NCBI RefSeq assembly: GCF_029227915.1
Contig: NC_079881.1
Coordinates: forward strand, 6,200,001 to 6,264,000
Direction of reading: 5' to 3'
DNA length: 64,000 nucleotides
From: Hydractinia symbiolongicarpus
Taxonomy: Eukaryota; Cnidaria; Hydrozoa; Anthoathecata; Hydractiniidae
Position 1 is the stretch's first letter; every line of letters starts with the position of its first letter. The position numbers and the translations under genes are program-made. A model generated the notes under the pieces. That model saw nothing but the letters and a program-made list of their open reading frames with translations. It did not search any database and was not told the DNA's origin. Positions 36,796 through 49,625 of this stretch are shown here, in pieces.

Positions 36796-37144
36796 GTTTA
36801 TCGGCGCCTTATATTAAGGATCCTGGGTCCTGTTTGCGACGGCCCTGATATGAATCTGTAATGAAGACGCTAAACTTACGACTTATAAAAGAGAAGTGAA
36901 GAACAAAATATTTTTGCCAAACAAAAAAAAGCTACTATTATGTTTATTACCAAGATGAACTAGTTATTAATTATCTATAACTTTTCAAGAGTTCGACGTT
37001 TTTATATAAGAAACACATGTATCTAAAATTATAATTTAACTTGCTTACCTCGTGAACTTAAATGATGCGATAGATAGATAATGTACGAACTGACATCAAT
37101 AAACGTAAAAATTTAGAAGAACTTCGTGCAACGAGGATAGCCAT

Positions 37145-38693
37145 TTTAGCTTATTCTGCAAAGTATTCCTGGAATGCCATCTTTTCATTTTTGTAAACAA
37201 AAATGGTACCCGTAAAAGCGTAAACGTAGAAGTTACTTGATTTTTTTTAATTGGTCAAGTTTATAGTTTATTACTTTAAAATATAGAAAAATCTGGCGTT
37301 AATAATATTTACTCGCTTTGTCACTTGATAAGACCAGTAAAAGTGGCAGCAGGGTGGGTGAACAAGAATGGTTTGACGTTTTTGGTTGATGACAGATGTG
37401 TTGCGAATGTTTGTACAAATTAACGGATCGCGTTTTTTCGCATATCAAATTTACCTACTAGCAAAAAATTATCCTATTCTGTTTATACTGTGTTGAGAAT
37501 TATATAATTAAATGTTAATTTAACATTTATTAAGTAAAATTCAAAATAATAAAGCAAAAAGCCACATTTTATTGTGTTTAAAACATTTTTTTCGATTTTC
37601 TGTCCTTACCAATAAAAGAATCCTGCTTGGCAGTATGTTAGTAATGAACAAAGTAGTTCTTCTTCAATATGACTTGCACACATTATACTTGCCCATCATG
37701 ATCAGAGGTCTGATCAGGGTGAAGCATTCTCTGTTGAGAATGAAATACAGATGTGCTATGATAAAATATTCACCTATATGTAAAATAATCCTCTCTAGCA
37801 AATAGATTAATTACTTACTTAGGGGCCATCGCCATACAGTTTTTGTTTTGTTAATGGCAAATTGCAGCTAGACTCAGACCCTCCCCCCCTTAATAGCAAG
37901 CCCATTTCCCCTCTACATTAGTTTCCGTCTCCGTTACTGGCAAATTGGCTGTTAATTAATATTTTGCCCACCCCCCTTCTTGTCTTCACTACATGCAAAA
38001 TTAGGTTCAATGTGGCAGCGGTAACGAATGGTATCACACACAATGCGCAGAACAAAAATGGTCTGATCAAAGCTTAGGCCCAGATGAATAGCATTGTTGC
38101 AAAATTCCTTGCAAACATTGTCTCTGGAAATAAGTATGTACATTTTCATAAATACCCAATATTGATTAGTCGCGCTACGCAACAATCTTCCTTGAGACTT
38201 ATACGAATACAAGATCCATTCTCGACTATAGCGGATTTTTACTGTGGAAACATTTTCATTTTCCCTAAAAGAAATAAAGGTGAAAAAGTGAAATTTGTGT
38301 CCATTTTTATATTTTTAACAGATGATGCATTATCCCCTCCCCTCTCACTCCCCCCCAAACGACCAATTTGCCGTTACAAATGAATTTCAACCTCAAATGC
38401 AGGAACAATTTGGGTGAGCTCAGGAAAGTTTAAGAATTTTTTTGAAAAATTGCTTAAGATTTTCTACACTCCTGATAAAAAGTTGTCTGCAAAAAATGTT
38501 GATGTGAAATGCCATGCGCCCGCTTTGTGTTGGAAAATCTGTGTTTATCACCACCAATTTCTATTTTGCTTTGGTCCTAGAAGCAAACAACCTAATTTTT
38601 TTTAAAAAAATGAGCAAAATATTTAAGTTCAAGTTACACCTAGCTTAAATAAAAACCACAATATAAATCAATAATCTTTGTTAGCAAATCAGC
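37145..38693. other. Intergenic stretch, no supportable gene
   Basis: C-rich blocks with a nearby GGCAAATTG or CAATTTGCC motif occur around 37855-37985 and 38335-38375 and hint at an eroded inverted-repeat element. No gene features. Confidence 0.45.
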
Positions 38694-41436
38694 TCCCAGC
38701 TGCCACAGGACATCTTTAAGACGTCTTAAGATGTCTTTTTTAAATCTTCTGTTAGGAAACGCTATTAAGATATCTTTAATCCATCTTCTTAAGTTCTTAA
38801 GAAGGTGCATTATTATTATCAAAAGAAATCCAGGGTTCAAATTAGAAAAGTGAAGTCGGTTTGCAAGAATTTCGACACTCTGTAACAAAGTAAACCACCA
38901 TCTAGATGTGACTTGGGAACACCGTAGGTCAATGATCATTGGCTTGTTCATTAGTAGCTACTTGTTTTTCAATGAGAATATTTCTGACCTGCGAGCTTAA
39001 ATTTTTCCTGTGTAATTATTTTTTATGTTGGAGACAAGTGGGGGACATTTAAACTTGTGAACCCCAAACACGAGAACTGAGTATTTGAGCTAGCGACACT
39101 CTTAGTTTTAACTTTCTTGTCTCTGATAGCCAATATAATGTTGCAAAAATGAAAAAAGTTTATTTTATAGAATGCCGTAAGAAAATATTCAAAATGTAAT
39201 TATTGTTTCAGAGTTTCTTAACCAACGCAAGTTAAATACAGTATATATATATTGATTAAAGTTGTTTTCACAAAAAAATATGTTTGTTTCAAACACGAGT
39301 CTTTAGTTAAATGCTGTTTCTTATTTTCTTTGTTTCAATTTGATGAAAACAAAGTTTAAGGAAAACAAAGTTTGTTTAAAAAAGATGCAATGAATTTCAA
39401 TCAATACAACACCAGCTGGTCATTGATATCATTAGATATTTCTCTAATAAGTAATTTAACCCGTCTGCCATTTATTTACTGTTTTCAATGAGGCTTTAAA
39501 TTCCTACATTTTTCTGTCTACAAAGCTAACTGTTTTGAAAATAAAAAAGCATGCAATTTTTTACTCATAAGAAGTTAATAATATTAATTGATCTATTTGC
39601 CGATATTGGAATTGAAAACTTTAAAAAAAAACAATTTGACTTTATAATTTTGTCTAAAAAATGTCCTTATGATATGCTGCTCTTAATAAATAAGGTTTTA
39701 ATAACAATTTCCTTATAATGAAAACGGCTTACGAAACTTGCTCGCACATCTTTAATATACAAGTGAAATATACTAACAGAAAGGGTTATTATTTCTTCTC
39801 CCGGCATAAAATAATCATGCGAAACATGAGAATTGAATGGAAACATAACAAACAAAAAGAAGGAAGGATTAATTTTTAATATCACAAAAAAAGACAACAA
39901 AGTGATACAAAAATATTTAATTTGCAATTTTATCATTTTCTTCGCACAGTGATTCGTAAAAAATGGCATTTCTATTCACAAATTGCGAATTGCGAACTGC
40001 TAATTCGAACCCTGACATCTTTTATATGTCTTTTGAAAGTATATAAATTTGAATCTATTAGTATACGCATTTGAGATGTTTTTTAGAAGATCTTTAAAAG
40101 AGGTCTTTTAAAAGACATCTAAAATATATCAACTTCCTCTTCTTTAAATAATGCCTCTAAAACGCGTCTTTTAGAAGACGTTTTCTGCTACTTCTGAAAG
40201 TGGTCTAAAATGCATCTTTTAAAAGACGTTTGTTTTTATATGAAAGATTCGATTTTAAAAAAACAGGGGTGTTCGCAAAATTATAGTAGCATGTTTACTT
40301 CTCTAGGAAATCAATTTTTCACGAGATTGAAAGTGGTAATCGTCACTTAATTATTTTTAAGTACTAATGTATTTTGGCGACCCTTTATAGTACGTTTTTA
40401 TTTCATTACCTTTTAATTTTGTTTTCCTGCACCCCCTGGCGGATATTCTTCGACAATTGACCATCAGAACATTCAATAAAAATTGGCAGTATTTTAATAA
40501 AAGCATCTGCGGGACAAACCGATTGTTTTAAAAAGTACTTTTGTTTTGTGATTCTCAGAATACAGCTGTTTTTAGTACTATATAAGTCTAAAGGTCAAAC
40601 AAATTATAATAAGAATTTTCAATGAATCCTTTTGCTATAACATATACTATGCAAATGATCGCCTTAGGTTTCATTGGTCTATTTCCCAAACATTTACTGA
40701 CGATGTTTCTATAAAAGTCCATTATTAATCTGGAAATAAGCTATTTCTTCAACGAGCGTTTTAAAATGCAAATAAATAAGAAATGCCACACATAATTGGC
40801 ACCAAGCTGGGAAACTCTTCCAGTCAAAGGATCAGGGTCATAAGGGGTACCTTAAATGTATAAATTTCAAAAAAACAAAGGAAAAGCCCTTTTGACTTAA
40901 CACATTTATGATTGTCATTTATACATTTAATGTATCTCTTTTTGTTTCTTCTGAACTGACATTTTTATTATTTTAAATATTTATTTTGTTTATTTCAGCC
41001 TTGCAACCATTACAACAAATTTCAACTACTAGCAATTATTTACAGAATTTTTAAGATGATCTTTGCTATGGCCTAAGCTCAATATGCTTCAGATTTTTTT
41101 GACTTGAGTTCCAATTTATGCTTTAAATAGCATGCTTTATTTAAAAACTGACGTAGAAATTAGTGTATTTCTCTACGCATGGATAAGTTCATAGGTAGGA
41201 TTCGTGTTACAGTTTATTTTAATGATTACAATTTGTAAATACTAATGTACTGTAAAAGAATTTCTTATAAACATCTAAGATGTCTAAAGAGATCTTTTGA
41301 AATGCATCTTTAAAAAAACCTCTTTTAGACGCTTAAAAAATGCATTATAGACAAGACAAATCAGCGCTAAAGACGTCTTTAAGAAATCCGGAAGATGCCT
41401 AAAAGACATCTTTTAGAGCTCTTTGTGCCAGCTGGG
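38694..41436. mobile_element. 2.7-kb nonautonomous element built of AAGACGTCTT palindromes
   Basis: The left end CCCAGCTGCCACA (38694) and the right end TGTGCCAGCTGGG (41424-41436) are inverted with one mismatch. Clusters of short palindromes (AAGACGTCTTAAGATGTC, AGGTCTTTTAAAAGACATCT, CGTCTTTTAGAAGACG, AAAGACGTCTTTAAG) occur just inside both ends (38708-38800 and 41270-41420) and in the middle (40075-40230). The interior has no coding capacity and no recognised transposase. Another GGCACCAAGCTGGG copy at about 40799-40812 suggests nesting. The superfamily is undetermined. Confidence 0.65.
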
Positions 41437-42222
41437 CAATTGTCAAGTCCAGGGTTTAAAAATGCTGATAGATAATCCTTGGCAGCTTTGCAGGCAGATA
41501 AGTTATTACAAAATAAACTATGTAAGTAACCTAGTTGTATGTATCACTTTAAAGCCACATTTATTATTTTGTGTGCTAAATCTCAATATTTGAAACATCA
41601 AAGCCACTCACAGAGGTTTATGCGATTAGTTTTAATTATAGGACAATATTTCAGACATTTCCATAAAGAACAAAGATTAGATCCATGTCAAGTTGTGATG
41701 ATTTAAGCACAGAAGACTATATAATTTACCTAAGTGAGCCACACCTTGCCTAATAGAACTACCAAACATCGTCTGTAACTAGTAACTGGCCTAATTAAGC
41801 AATGTGGCCTAGTAAGCTGTTAACCCTCACTGCCCAGATACATGGCAGTGTTGTTACAGAACAATTATTATTTGAAAAAGGTAAATGTACGATATCGTAT
41901 GACTTGTCATTTTCTATTTTTCAAAACATGTAGTAGACTGTAGTAGACTAGGGTGCGGATTAGCTGCAAGCGAATGCATAGGGCAGGTGAAGGTAACTTT
42001 TGAATAAAATACGACCTGCGTTTTGCAGAATTCTCCCAAATTATTCTTCAAATGCAAAACAGCAATATTAATTTGTTTGTTGACCTAAAGGAAGACATCG
42101 TTTAAATTAAACAAATATGTGTGACTTCATCATTCATATATATATTTTTTGTTGTGTTTTGAGACATTGGTTATTTTTAATCCTGTAAAAAAACTATAAC
42201 TTGATTATTCAGCAATAAAAAA
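41437..42222. other. Intergenic region upstream of NOSIP
   Basis: No gene or clear repeat. It probably contains the NOSIP promoter and 5' UTR; no core promoter element could be fixed by eye. Confidence 0.5.
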
Positions 42223-43802
42223 ATGACGAGGCATGGCAGAAACTGCACAGCTAGTGCTGTATATAGCTACCATGAAAAACAAAAGGATTCAAAAAGGTCG
42301 GGATGGGGATCTAAAAAAGCTCGCTTCAATAAAGATTCAATAAAAGATTTCGATTGTTGTAGTCTCACTCTACAACCATGCAAAGATCCAGTGGTGACAA
42401 AAGAGGGACATTTGTATGATCGTGAAGCCATCCTTGAATATATCTTGCATCAGAAACAACTGAACAATAAGAAGATGAAAGCTTATGAAAAGCAGGTATA
42501 CTTAAAATACTTTATAAAAATATTTTTATAGTTTAAAAGATGGTAAAAAAGTTGTAAACAGGGTTGTCACTGTCCTGAAACACCCTAACTTGTGTCATGC
42601 ACCCAAAACCTACTAGAAACTATAGATTGTTTGAAAATTTAACGTTCATGGTTTTAAACCACCAAAGATTTTATATATCAATGTACATTTACATTCAACA
42701 TACCTGTTTTTAAAAATTTTGATCTGCTTCTTTCGTTTGTGTTTTGTTCATCATTTTGTGTATTTTTTGTGCGTATTTTTTGATATTGTGTCTATCTTAA
42801 TATTTTAAGCTGTTAAAATCATCTATCTATTCTCAAAATTTCCAGAATTTTTGACTTAAATCCTGTAAAATAATACCAAAAAGCATTTTCTCCTGAAAAT
42901 ATTGGCAAAAAACTTCTGCAGTCCCGTAGAAATTTCTTTTTCAAAAGGAATGACAAACCTGATAAGGCATGTCTAAACTGGCTAATAAAAAGTTTGCTGT
43001 AGTTATTGGGCTGATGTTGCCAGTATAAGATGATTTTATTATTAACATTCTAGGTACAAGAGGATAAAAAGAAACTTTCAGATGTTGACCAAACAACTGA
43101 ACAAGAGAAAGTTGACAAATTTCTTCACCTGGAGAAGAGCATTGCAACAAAAAGGGAGAACCCATTTTCAGCTGTTGATTATGAAGCTGGACCATCCAAG
43201 AAGAAGAAGAATGAGGAAAATGAGTCCATTGAAAATACAAGTAAGTTTTCTCTTACAGTGTTATCAAAACAGTTTTAGACATTTATATTTTTTTTAGAAA
43301 AACTAAAATATAAAAAAGGAAATTACGATTTTTTGGTACTTTTTTAGGTGAAAAAGAGAAAAAGAAACTTCCAAGTTTCTGGATACCAACTCTAACTCCA
43401 CATGCAACCGAAAGTCGTGTGGAAAAACCTGACATGAAAGTTTACTGCCCGATGAGTAAAAAGCCGTTAAAAATGAAAGACCTGATTAATGTTAAATTCA
43501 CCTTGGCACCTGATGACAATGAGACGAAATCGTTGGTAGCCAGGAAAGAAAGGTACATCTGTGCTGTTACTCGTGACATTTTAAGTAACGCGTTTCCGTC
43601 TGCCGTTCTTCGTCCAACGGGTGATGTCATTACCATGGCCTATGTCGACAAATTTATCAAAAAAGACTGGATATGCCCCTTAACTGGTAAAAAACTAAAA
43701 GAATCTGATATAATTGAGTTAAAGCGTGGTGGAACTGGTTATTCTGCGGCTGGTGACAATTTGGAAGGAAAGGTATACGGTCCAACAATGATGTGTAGTT
43801 AA
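42223..43802 (+). CDS. NOSIP: Nitric oxide synthase-interacting protein (U-box E3 ligase)
   Basis: Three exons, 42223-42495, 43054-43240 and 43348-43802, join in frame to give 304 aa (human NOSIP 301). The family has an unusual U-box split into two halves and acts as an E3 ubiquitin ligase, also reported to bind nitric oxide synthases and the spliceosome. Seen here: the N terminus MTRHGRNCTASAVYSYHEK, the first half U-box with CCSLTLQPCKDPVVTKEGHLYDREAI (given here only as a family motif spanning residues about 47-72), a Lys-rich coiled region with KKKKNEEN, the WIPTLTP motif, and the second half with VYCPMSKKPLKMKDL, YICAVTRDIL and DWICPLTGKKL. The protein ends GPTMMCS. ATG at 42223 follows an A-rich context. 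No clear AATAAA was identified downstream. Confidence 0.95.
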
Positions 43803-43898
43803 TATGCACATACGTGTCTTATTACTGAAGAAGATTCGTGAGAGAGACAGAATCAAACGGAGCCTTCTCGACTGTATATTTCGTTATGTGTACAAATA

Positions 43899-43949
43899 TC
43901 ACGCTTGTGTGGATTTCACGCTTGTGTGGATTTCACGCTTGTGTGGATT
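43899..43949. repeat. 17-bp unit in three tandem copies in the NOSIP 3' region
   Basis: TCACGCTTGTGTGGATT is repeated three times head to tail about 100 nt after the NOSIP stop. The copies are identical by eye. Confidence 0.85.
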
Positions 43950-44466
43950 TTTTAAACCGGACTGTACGGAGAATATTTAAATACCAAGAAGAACAAGAAG
44001 TGGGATTCAGCTTTCAATGTTGTCTTTTTCGTCTTTGTATACACTTGTGTGCTAACCATTCGGAAAAAATATAAATCTTATATATATATATATATACATG
44101 ACATAATGTAGGAATTATTTAAAGGACTTTTTTAAGAAAAAATATAACCAGAAACTGGCCATATTTTGAGGAATAATTATAACTCCAAAAAGTAGATTGC
44201 TTCACCTGGAAATTTAAACATAGTTTTCTGTTTTAAAAAATATTCGCCAGCTTTTGTTAACACCCTCAAACATTTTAGCTCATTCTGAGGCCTGTATATC
44301 ATTTCCACGTGGGAATTGCGTTAGATTTAGTACCGCCTACATCAGATCGGTTCCATCTGAATAATCGCTGGGTTTTAAAAAGTTGATTTTCCGGAATGGA
44401 ACTCTAGTTAACAAAAAAGAAGTTAATTAAAAAAGGGAAAAGAGATGTTAATCACATAGTACCAAA

Positions 44467-44772
44467 TTAACCCTCGGACAGAAGCAGAACCCAAGTTTGT
44501 CATTCTCCTCTTTAAAGCTCTAAGATAAAGCTTTACTTTCGAGTTTACTGTAAAGGTCTTTGAAGTCGAGAATGCAAATTTTAATTATTTTTCGCTGACA
44601 TTCTTTTTACTTTAAACCCGATTTGTAGCCAACCTGTACCTCAAGGTTAGTGAACCTGAGCACTACTAGATGGGAAATGCCGATATCTCAAGTTGAATAA
44701 TCACGGGACGTCATGCCGGTATTTTGACCTTGCTGTTACGCCAATTGGTGTACTTCTAAGTCCAAGGGTTAT
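44467..44772. mobile_element. ~305-bp MITE with TTAACCCTCGGAC ends
   Basis: TTAACCCTCGGAC at 44467-44479 is inverted as GTCCAAGGGTTA at 44760-44771 with a single mismatch. TTAA/CCC end structure again fits a piggyBac-type nonautonomous element. There is no coding capacity. Confidence 0.6.
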
Positions 44773-45088
44773 ACCATGCAAAATAGAACCTTTTCGTTTT
44801 CGTAACTTTTTTTCCTCTCCAAACTAAAACTTTTGGAACTTAATTTTGCAAATTGTATCCAAAATGGCCGAAATAAGATGCAAAAAAATTCTTTCTGGTT
44901 AAAAAACATTTTCCCTGTATGCCCTCCCCCCATTATTAGCTGCCCTCTCGACCCCTTAAAAAAGCCTAGCCTAAATAAGGTTAAACAACAACTAAAAAAC
45001 CTTTGGTCAAGTAATGGCAACGTTTTTTGTTCCGAAATTAAAGATTAAACATACCAAAATTTTGAACTTCTGATCTTTTTATTTACAG

Positions 45089-46082
45089 TCTTATAAAAGC
45101 GTGCAAGAATTAAAGAGACTAACAAAAAATTTGGTTACTAAATTTCTTGTTTAGTTCCCAAAAGAAATAACAAAATTCGTAGCAAAAATTGATCCACTTT
45201 TAAAGGCTGTTACTGAAGTAAGTTTTTCTTTAATTTGCATGTGCGCATCAAAATTAGTTCTTCGTGAAAAGATGGTGAAGTTTGGCTAGAGAAGCACGTC
45301 AGTTTTCCCTTTGTTTTTATTTCTTAAGCAGAGCTTGGGTACGAATTATACCAATCGAACTCTTCACATTCGATTTCAATGACTTAAAAAAACATTCGAA
45401 TTTGACGGAAAATTCGATTGCGGCGAGTTATAAAAAATGTCAACATTACTCAGTCTTCCAAAAATTAAACTTAATCTCGGCTATCGTGATGTGTACAAAA
45501 AGAGCGAGAAACTTCTTAAAGGTCTCTGATAATTCATATATCAGAATAAACAAAGTGTAAGTCTATCACTTCTTTACTCGTGACATTAGAATTTGTTAAC
45601 AGTATTTTCAAATGTATTCATCCACTGTTTACGTTTGCTTGTAAACCATATGCAATCGTCTATTCATAACAGAAATTTGGCATACCACGTTTCTTCTCAC
45701 AACACGAAAGTATTTTAGTATCTAATTTCTGTAACTTAGTCTCAGCTAAAAGCATTTTAATCGATTTAGGCTCAATTCGGAATTATTGCATGGGTATTGG
45801 GGAAAACATTTAAAATGTTTTAGTTAGCTAGCTAGCCGTTTAAAATCTTCTTAACCTACAAAAGAAGTCTATTTTGCATCGAGGTATGTGTTCGTAAACA
45901 TTACCCAAAGAATTGTGGAAAACGTAAGTAGATTAAATCTGTCATTTTTATTTGTTATTTGTCAACAGATAGAACAGTTGAGCGACAGGTCAAGACAACG
46001 TAAATTTTATTTAGTGAAAAACACTAAAAGAAAGGATTCGGTTTTAAAAATCGTTCTAGAAATAAAGGAATTAAATTTTTAA
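45089..46082 (+). CDS. Phase-matched exons of an unrecognised gene (3' end)
   Basis: Three blocks with splice signals are all phase 0: 45089-45133 (after TTTACAG; SYKSVQELKRLTKNL), 45155-45217 (after TTTAG, before GTAAGT; FPKEITKFVAKIDPLLKAVTE at most 21 residues, key residues FPK and LLK), and 45969-46082 (after CAACAG; begins IEQLSDRSRQRKFYLVKN and ends IKELNF then TAA). They would encode a charged, probably helical C terminus. I do not recognise the family; a weak resemblance to PA28 proteasome-activator helices (FPK ... LLK) is not convincing. Only 21 nt separate the first two blocks, which read as a GT...AG intron or as a stop-containing in-frame insert. It may be a pseudogene. Confidence 0.35.
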
Positions 46083-46294
46083 CAGATAGTGGTATTTTAG
46101 ACAAATTTCTAGCTTTTAATGACGTCAGGGAAAAAGTGCTGACATATGTACATATTAATTGCCACGATTTTGTTCCTTTCATTACGTACTATAAGTATAC
46201 GAAGAAAAAAATATATCCAATGTTCTATATAATGTTCGAAATACCCTGGCTGGAATATAGTTAAGATTTATATCCTTATGTAAGCAAAGAACGT

Positions 46295-46413
46295 TAGTAC
46301 CACCTTCTTCCCAGCGCCGGTTGTCTCTTTTTTGTTAACGGCACGGCATGACAAATATGTTCGTGTCGCCGTTCCGATGTCTCAGAAAAGATACATGGTC
46401 CCCTGGGGAAGAG
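46295..46413. repeat. Foldback element related to the 57.9-kb copy
   Basis: The left arm CACCTTCTTCCCAGCGCCGG and the right part AGAAAAGATACATGGTCCCC followed by TGGGGAAGAG flank a centre with GTTCGTGTCGCCGTTCC. That centre matches the centre of the foldback at 57914-58013 (GTTCGTATCGCCGTCCC). Confidence 0.6.
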
Positions 46414-49400
46414 ATTTTTTAAAGTTATTACCGAAAGTCTGGTCAATCATTGCGTTAAGTTTTCTGCTTATTGAACAAAACTTTGGAATTGTAGAGAAGA
46501 CCCGAATTATCCCCTCCCCCACACACATCCCAGCATTAAGGGCCCCAAACAGCCCAGCAGAAATAGAGTTAAACTAAACTCAATTACTGATACATCAGTT
46601 GACTCAATTAAGCGTGATTTGTCGAGTGTTTCTTTCAAAATTTTGAAAAGAATTTCATTCTCGGTCAGGATACATATGGCGCCCGCCAACGTACCTTTTC
46701 TAACAATTTAAAAAGGAAGAGGCACGTTTTTTAAGCCTGTAGTTTGTAACCTTGGTATTATCTCCGGCCTTGAAAATGCTTGCTTTTTGCAATATTAAAT
46801 TTATCAGGAAACCAGTCTTTAAAAGGTTAAGGATAATAATGTAGAGGGCGCGGAAATAATGACACCAATAACTACATCTTTAGTAATAGAGATTTAGTGT
46901 GGATTCTTGTAGACCTTGTTTAAACCTTGCACGCTAATTTTGAGACAACATTGACCAACATATATTAAATTTTTAGTAATGGTTAATAAACTTTTCCTGT
47001 ATAAAAAAGTTAATTTAGTAATTTTTTTCTTAACTCTACTTTCACCAATAATTCTGTTAATAACCTTCCAAGCTTTTTGGCATTCTCTACCAAGGAGGTT
47101 CTGGAGTTTAACTAACTGAATTCAATATAAAATGGCTTTTTATAAAAAAATTTGATCTACAGTTTCTCTTTAATGACTTTAATAATCCTTGGTCATCCAA
47201 GGAATGATCACTTTCTTATTGATTTTACTTCCTTTAACTATTTAAAAAGCTGGTTGCAGAAATTCAAATTGTTTTTTAATAATTTTGCACCATTCCCTAA
47301 ACAAGCCTCGATAGCCGACAAATGCCCTTCTTATATTGAAGCGTGTATTGAAATCAAAAAAAAATTCTAACCAATTAGAAACATAATGCACTATACAGAT
47401 GAATATAAATATATGACTATTAGAGAATATTTTTTCTCTCAACTGTAATTATCTGAATTCTTGTGGGCTCCCTCATTAAAAAAAAAACTGAAATTTATTT
47501 TTATTTTTACTTTAAGAACGACGAATCGAATGGAAACAGTAACCACTTACGAAAATATCTTGTAACGGACAAGTGACTTAGCTCTGCAATTTAAATTATT
47601 TGAAACTTGCCACAAATGGAAAAGACCTTCTGTAACTACTCGAAAAGTAAAAGCTTTTCAAAACAAACTTTTTTTGTTAAAAAGTAAATTCGCACGATTC
47701 TGTCGAAGTTGTGTGGGCTTAACTGTTTTTTCAGTTAGACATTTAGCGTTAACAAAATAAACACAAAAGTATAGCATTCGTACAATGAAATATATTTGCT
47801 ACCAAGTAAATATTAGAAAACAATATTTGAAAACAATAAGCAAATTAAACAATGCCCCAAACAATAATAAATTGTTAAATTTGAATTTCTTAGCCAATTA
47901 AATTTGAGTATTTTATTTACTGATGTTTTGTTGCTAATAGCAGTTTGATTTACATATGATTGAACGAATCGTAGATTGTTCAAAGAATTCGTTGTGGTAT
48001 TTTAAAGTATATATTATTTATGCGAAACATGATATCAAGCCGAGACTGTGATTTATTTAAAAAAATATGCGATGTAGTTATATTATTATTATAGCCACAA
48101 ATATCAAGGCGCGAGTGAGATAGATTTCACATGTCAAAAAGAATTTAATTTTTTATTGGTTCGATGTTAATTTGATCTGAAAGTGTTAATTTTTTAACAG
48201 AAAGTGTTATGATAAAACTTACAATCAGCGGTAAGATTTGTTTATTCGTCTGTTTTGAGTTTGTTCTGTTTAACACAGTGGGTTTATGATATTTTGCTTC
48301 TTATAATAATCTTTGCTTTTTATAATTTAAAATAGCTGGACTGATCCAACAATAAAGTTTAGTTCCATTAACTGAGATAAATTGCCACAATGACAAAACG
48401 GGTGTAAGTTCTTAATGGTGTTATCTGTGATCATTAGTTCACTTAATTATGGAGTTTGAAAATAGGCAGCTTTTTGTTTGTAATATATAGTGCAATAAGA
48501 GAGTATCTAATAGTCTTCTCGTCTATGTAAGGCTTTGCTACTAACAATGTGGAATATTTATTACCATAGCCAATTCTCGCTAAGTTTTTGAGAAGATTAA
48601 GGCTCTATAAATTACGTAAAAAACGAGGCATTATCTACTTCATTCGTCTGCTTTTCCCATCCTTGTGAGATTGACGTTCTTACTGGAAATGACTTTGTTG
48701 ATTTTAAAATCCTTGTGGTGATAGAATCGTAAAAACACGTTTCCTTTGAGTTTCTCTGATATACTTAAATTACTTCGAATTTTGATTCATTACCTCTCTA
48801 TTACCTCCAAAGAAGGAAATATAGAAACAGGTCCTGTTATCATTGTATATTCACGAATTAGACAAATACGTTCGCACTACTTAGTTTCCGGGGATTTCAC
48901 GTATAAGTGCTGGCAGACCAGGAGAAGAATACGCAGTCAGGTTGCCACAGGTGTAGAAGTAAAAATGATTGACACCAGCATGCATAATATTTCGAACAAT
49001 ATTTAATAACTATATTAACTAATATGTTACTGAATGTTAGAGGAGACGTCACAAAGCTATTCTTTTGCCTCCAGAGAAAAAGGCAACCACAGAAGTAGTT
49101 TTGTAATTAGCGATATCGATTTTATAAAATTATTTTTTTTGATTTCGCTTATGTTTTCAAACTGCTGTCATGACATTTAATATTATTTATTTTTAATGTC
49201 GAGTCTTTTGCAATTTGCTTTAATGTTGCTAAAACACAAGCCACTTGCTTTTACCTTTACTTTACCCTTGAAGGAAAAAACGGTTTTTCTGTATCATTCC
49301 AAAGAAAATTGTTAATTCATATCTCTATCTTTTATTTCATTTTTTTGACAACCCGACTGCTGAAATTTTAAAATTCATGGCACGTTGTTTCATTTTGACT

Positions 49401-49528
49401 CTCTTTTTACGTTAAGGAGCTCCTTGGTTCGCAATTGCAGTCTTCGCGGACACTATCCCATATTTTAGGAACAAACCACAGCACTGTAACTTGAGACGCT
49501 TTTTCTGTGTGTGTTTTTTTTGCCTAAG
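46414..49528. other. Intergenic stretch, no supportable gene
   Basis: Very AT-rich sequence. Short open frames (46332-46577, 47152-47442, 48746-49006) show no family features or paired splice sites. Confidence 0.55.
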
Positions 49529-49625
49529 GCGACATGTTCAAACGAAGACTGGAAACAAGTTTCGATTTTACAACATCCACACACATTCATGCCAAACTTG
49601 TACCCAGGGATATCAGTCATTTATA
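49529..49625 (+). CDS. Isolated exon-like block, unrecognised
   Basis: An acceptor (TTTTTTTTGCCTAAG) and a donor (TATA|GTAAGT) frame a 97-nt block that is open in one reading and encodes ATCSNEDWKQVSIL followed by HPHTFMPNLYPGISVIY. The residue choice looks protein-like, but no neighbouring exons were found. It could be a chance match. Confidence 0.22.

Larger units (their letters stand above)
30787..37144 (-). pseudogene. Second ECHS1 copy, broken in exons 1-3
   Basis: Seven exon-like blocks line up with the intact ECHS1: 37049-37144, 33363-33570, 32481-32689, 31898-32014, 31512-31631, 30926-30993, 30787-30849. Blocks 4-7 have correct splice sites, open frames and exactly the lengths of the intact gene (117, 120, 68; last exon 63 versus 66). 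Blocks 1-3 differ in length by +5, +4 and -4 nt and contain frameshifts. In block 2, a TTGAT-like insertion gives a stop after NKDIALI. In block 3 the first catalytic Glu codon (GGGCE) is TAA, and the 4-nt deletion removes the frame before the second catalytic Glu. Start context and presequence (MAILVARSSSKFLRL) are still visible. The full-length enzyme cannot be made. Confidence 0.88.

Noticed and set aside
45089-46082. PA28 proteasome-activator (PSME) gene
   Set aside because: Only FPK and LLK spacing is reminiscent and the spacing is longer than in PA28; kept as unrecognised.
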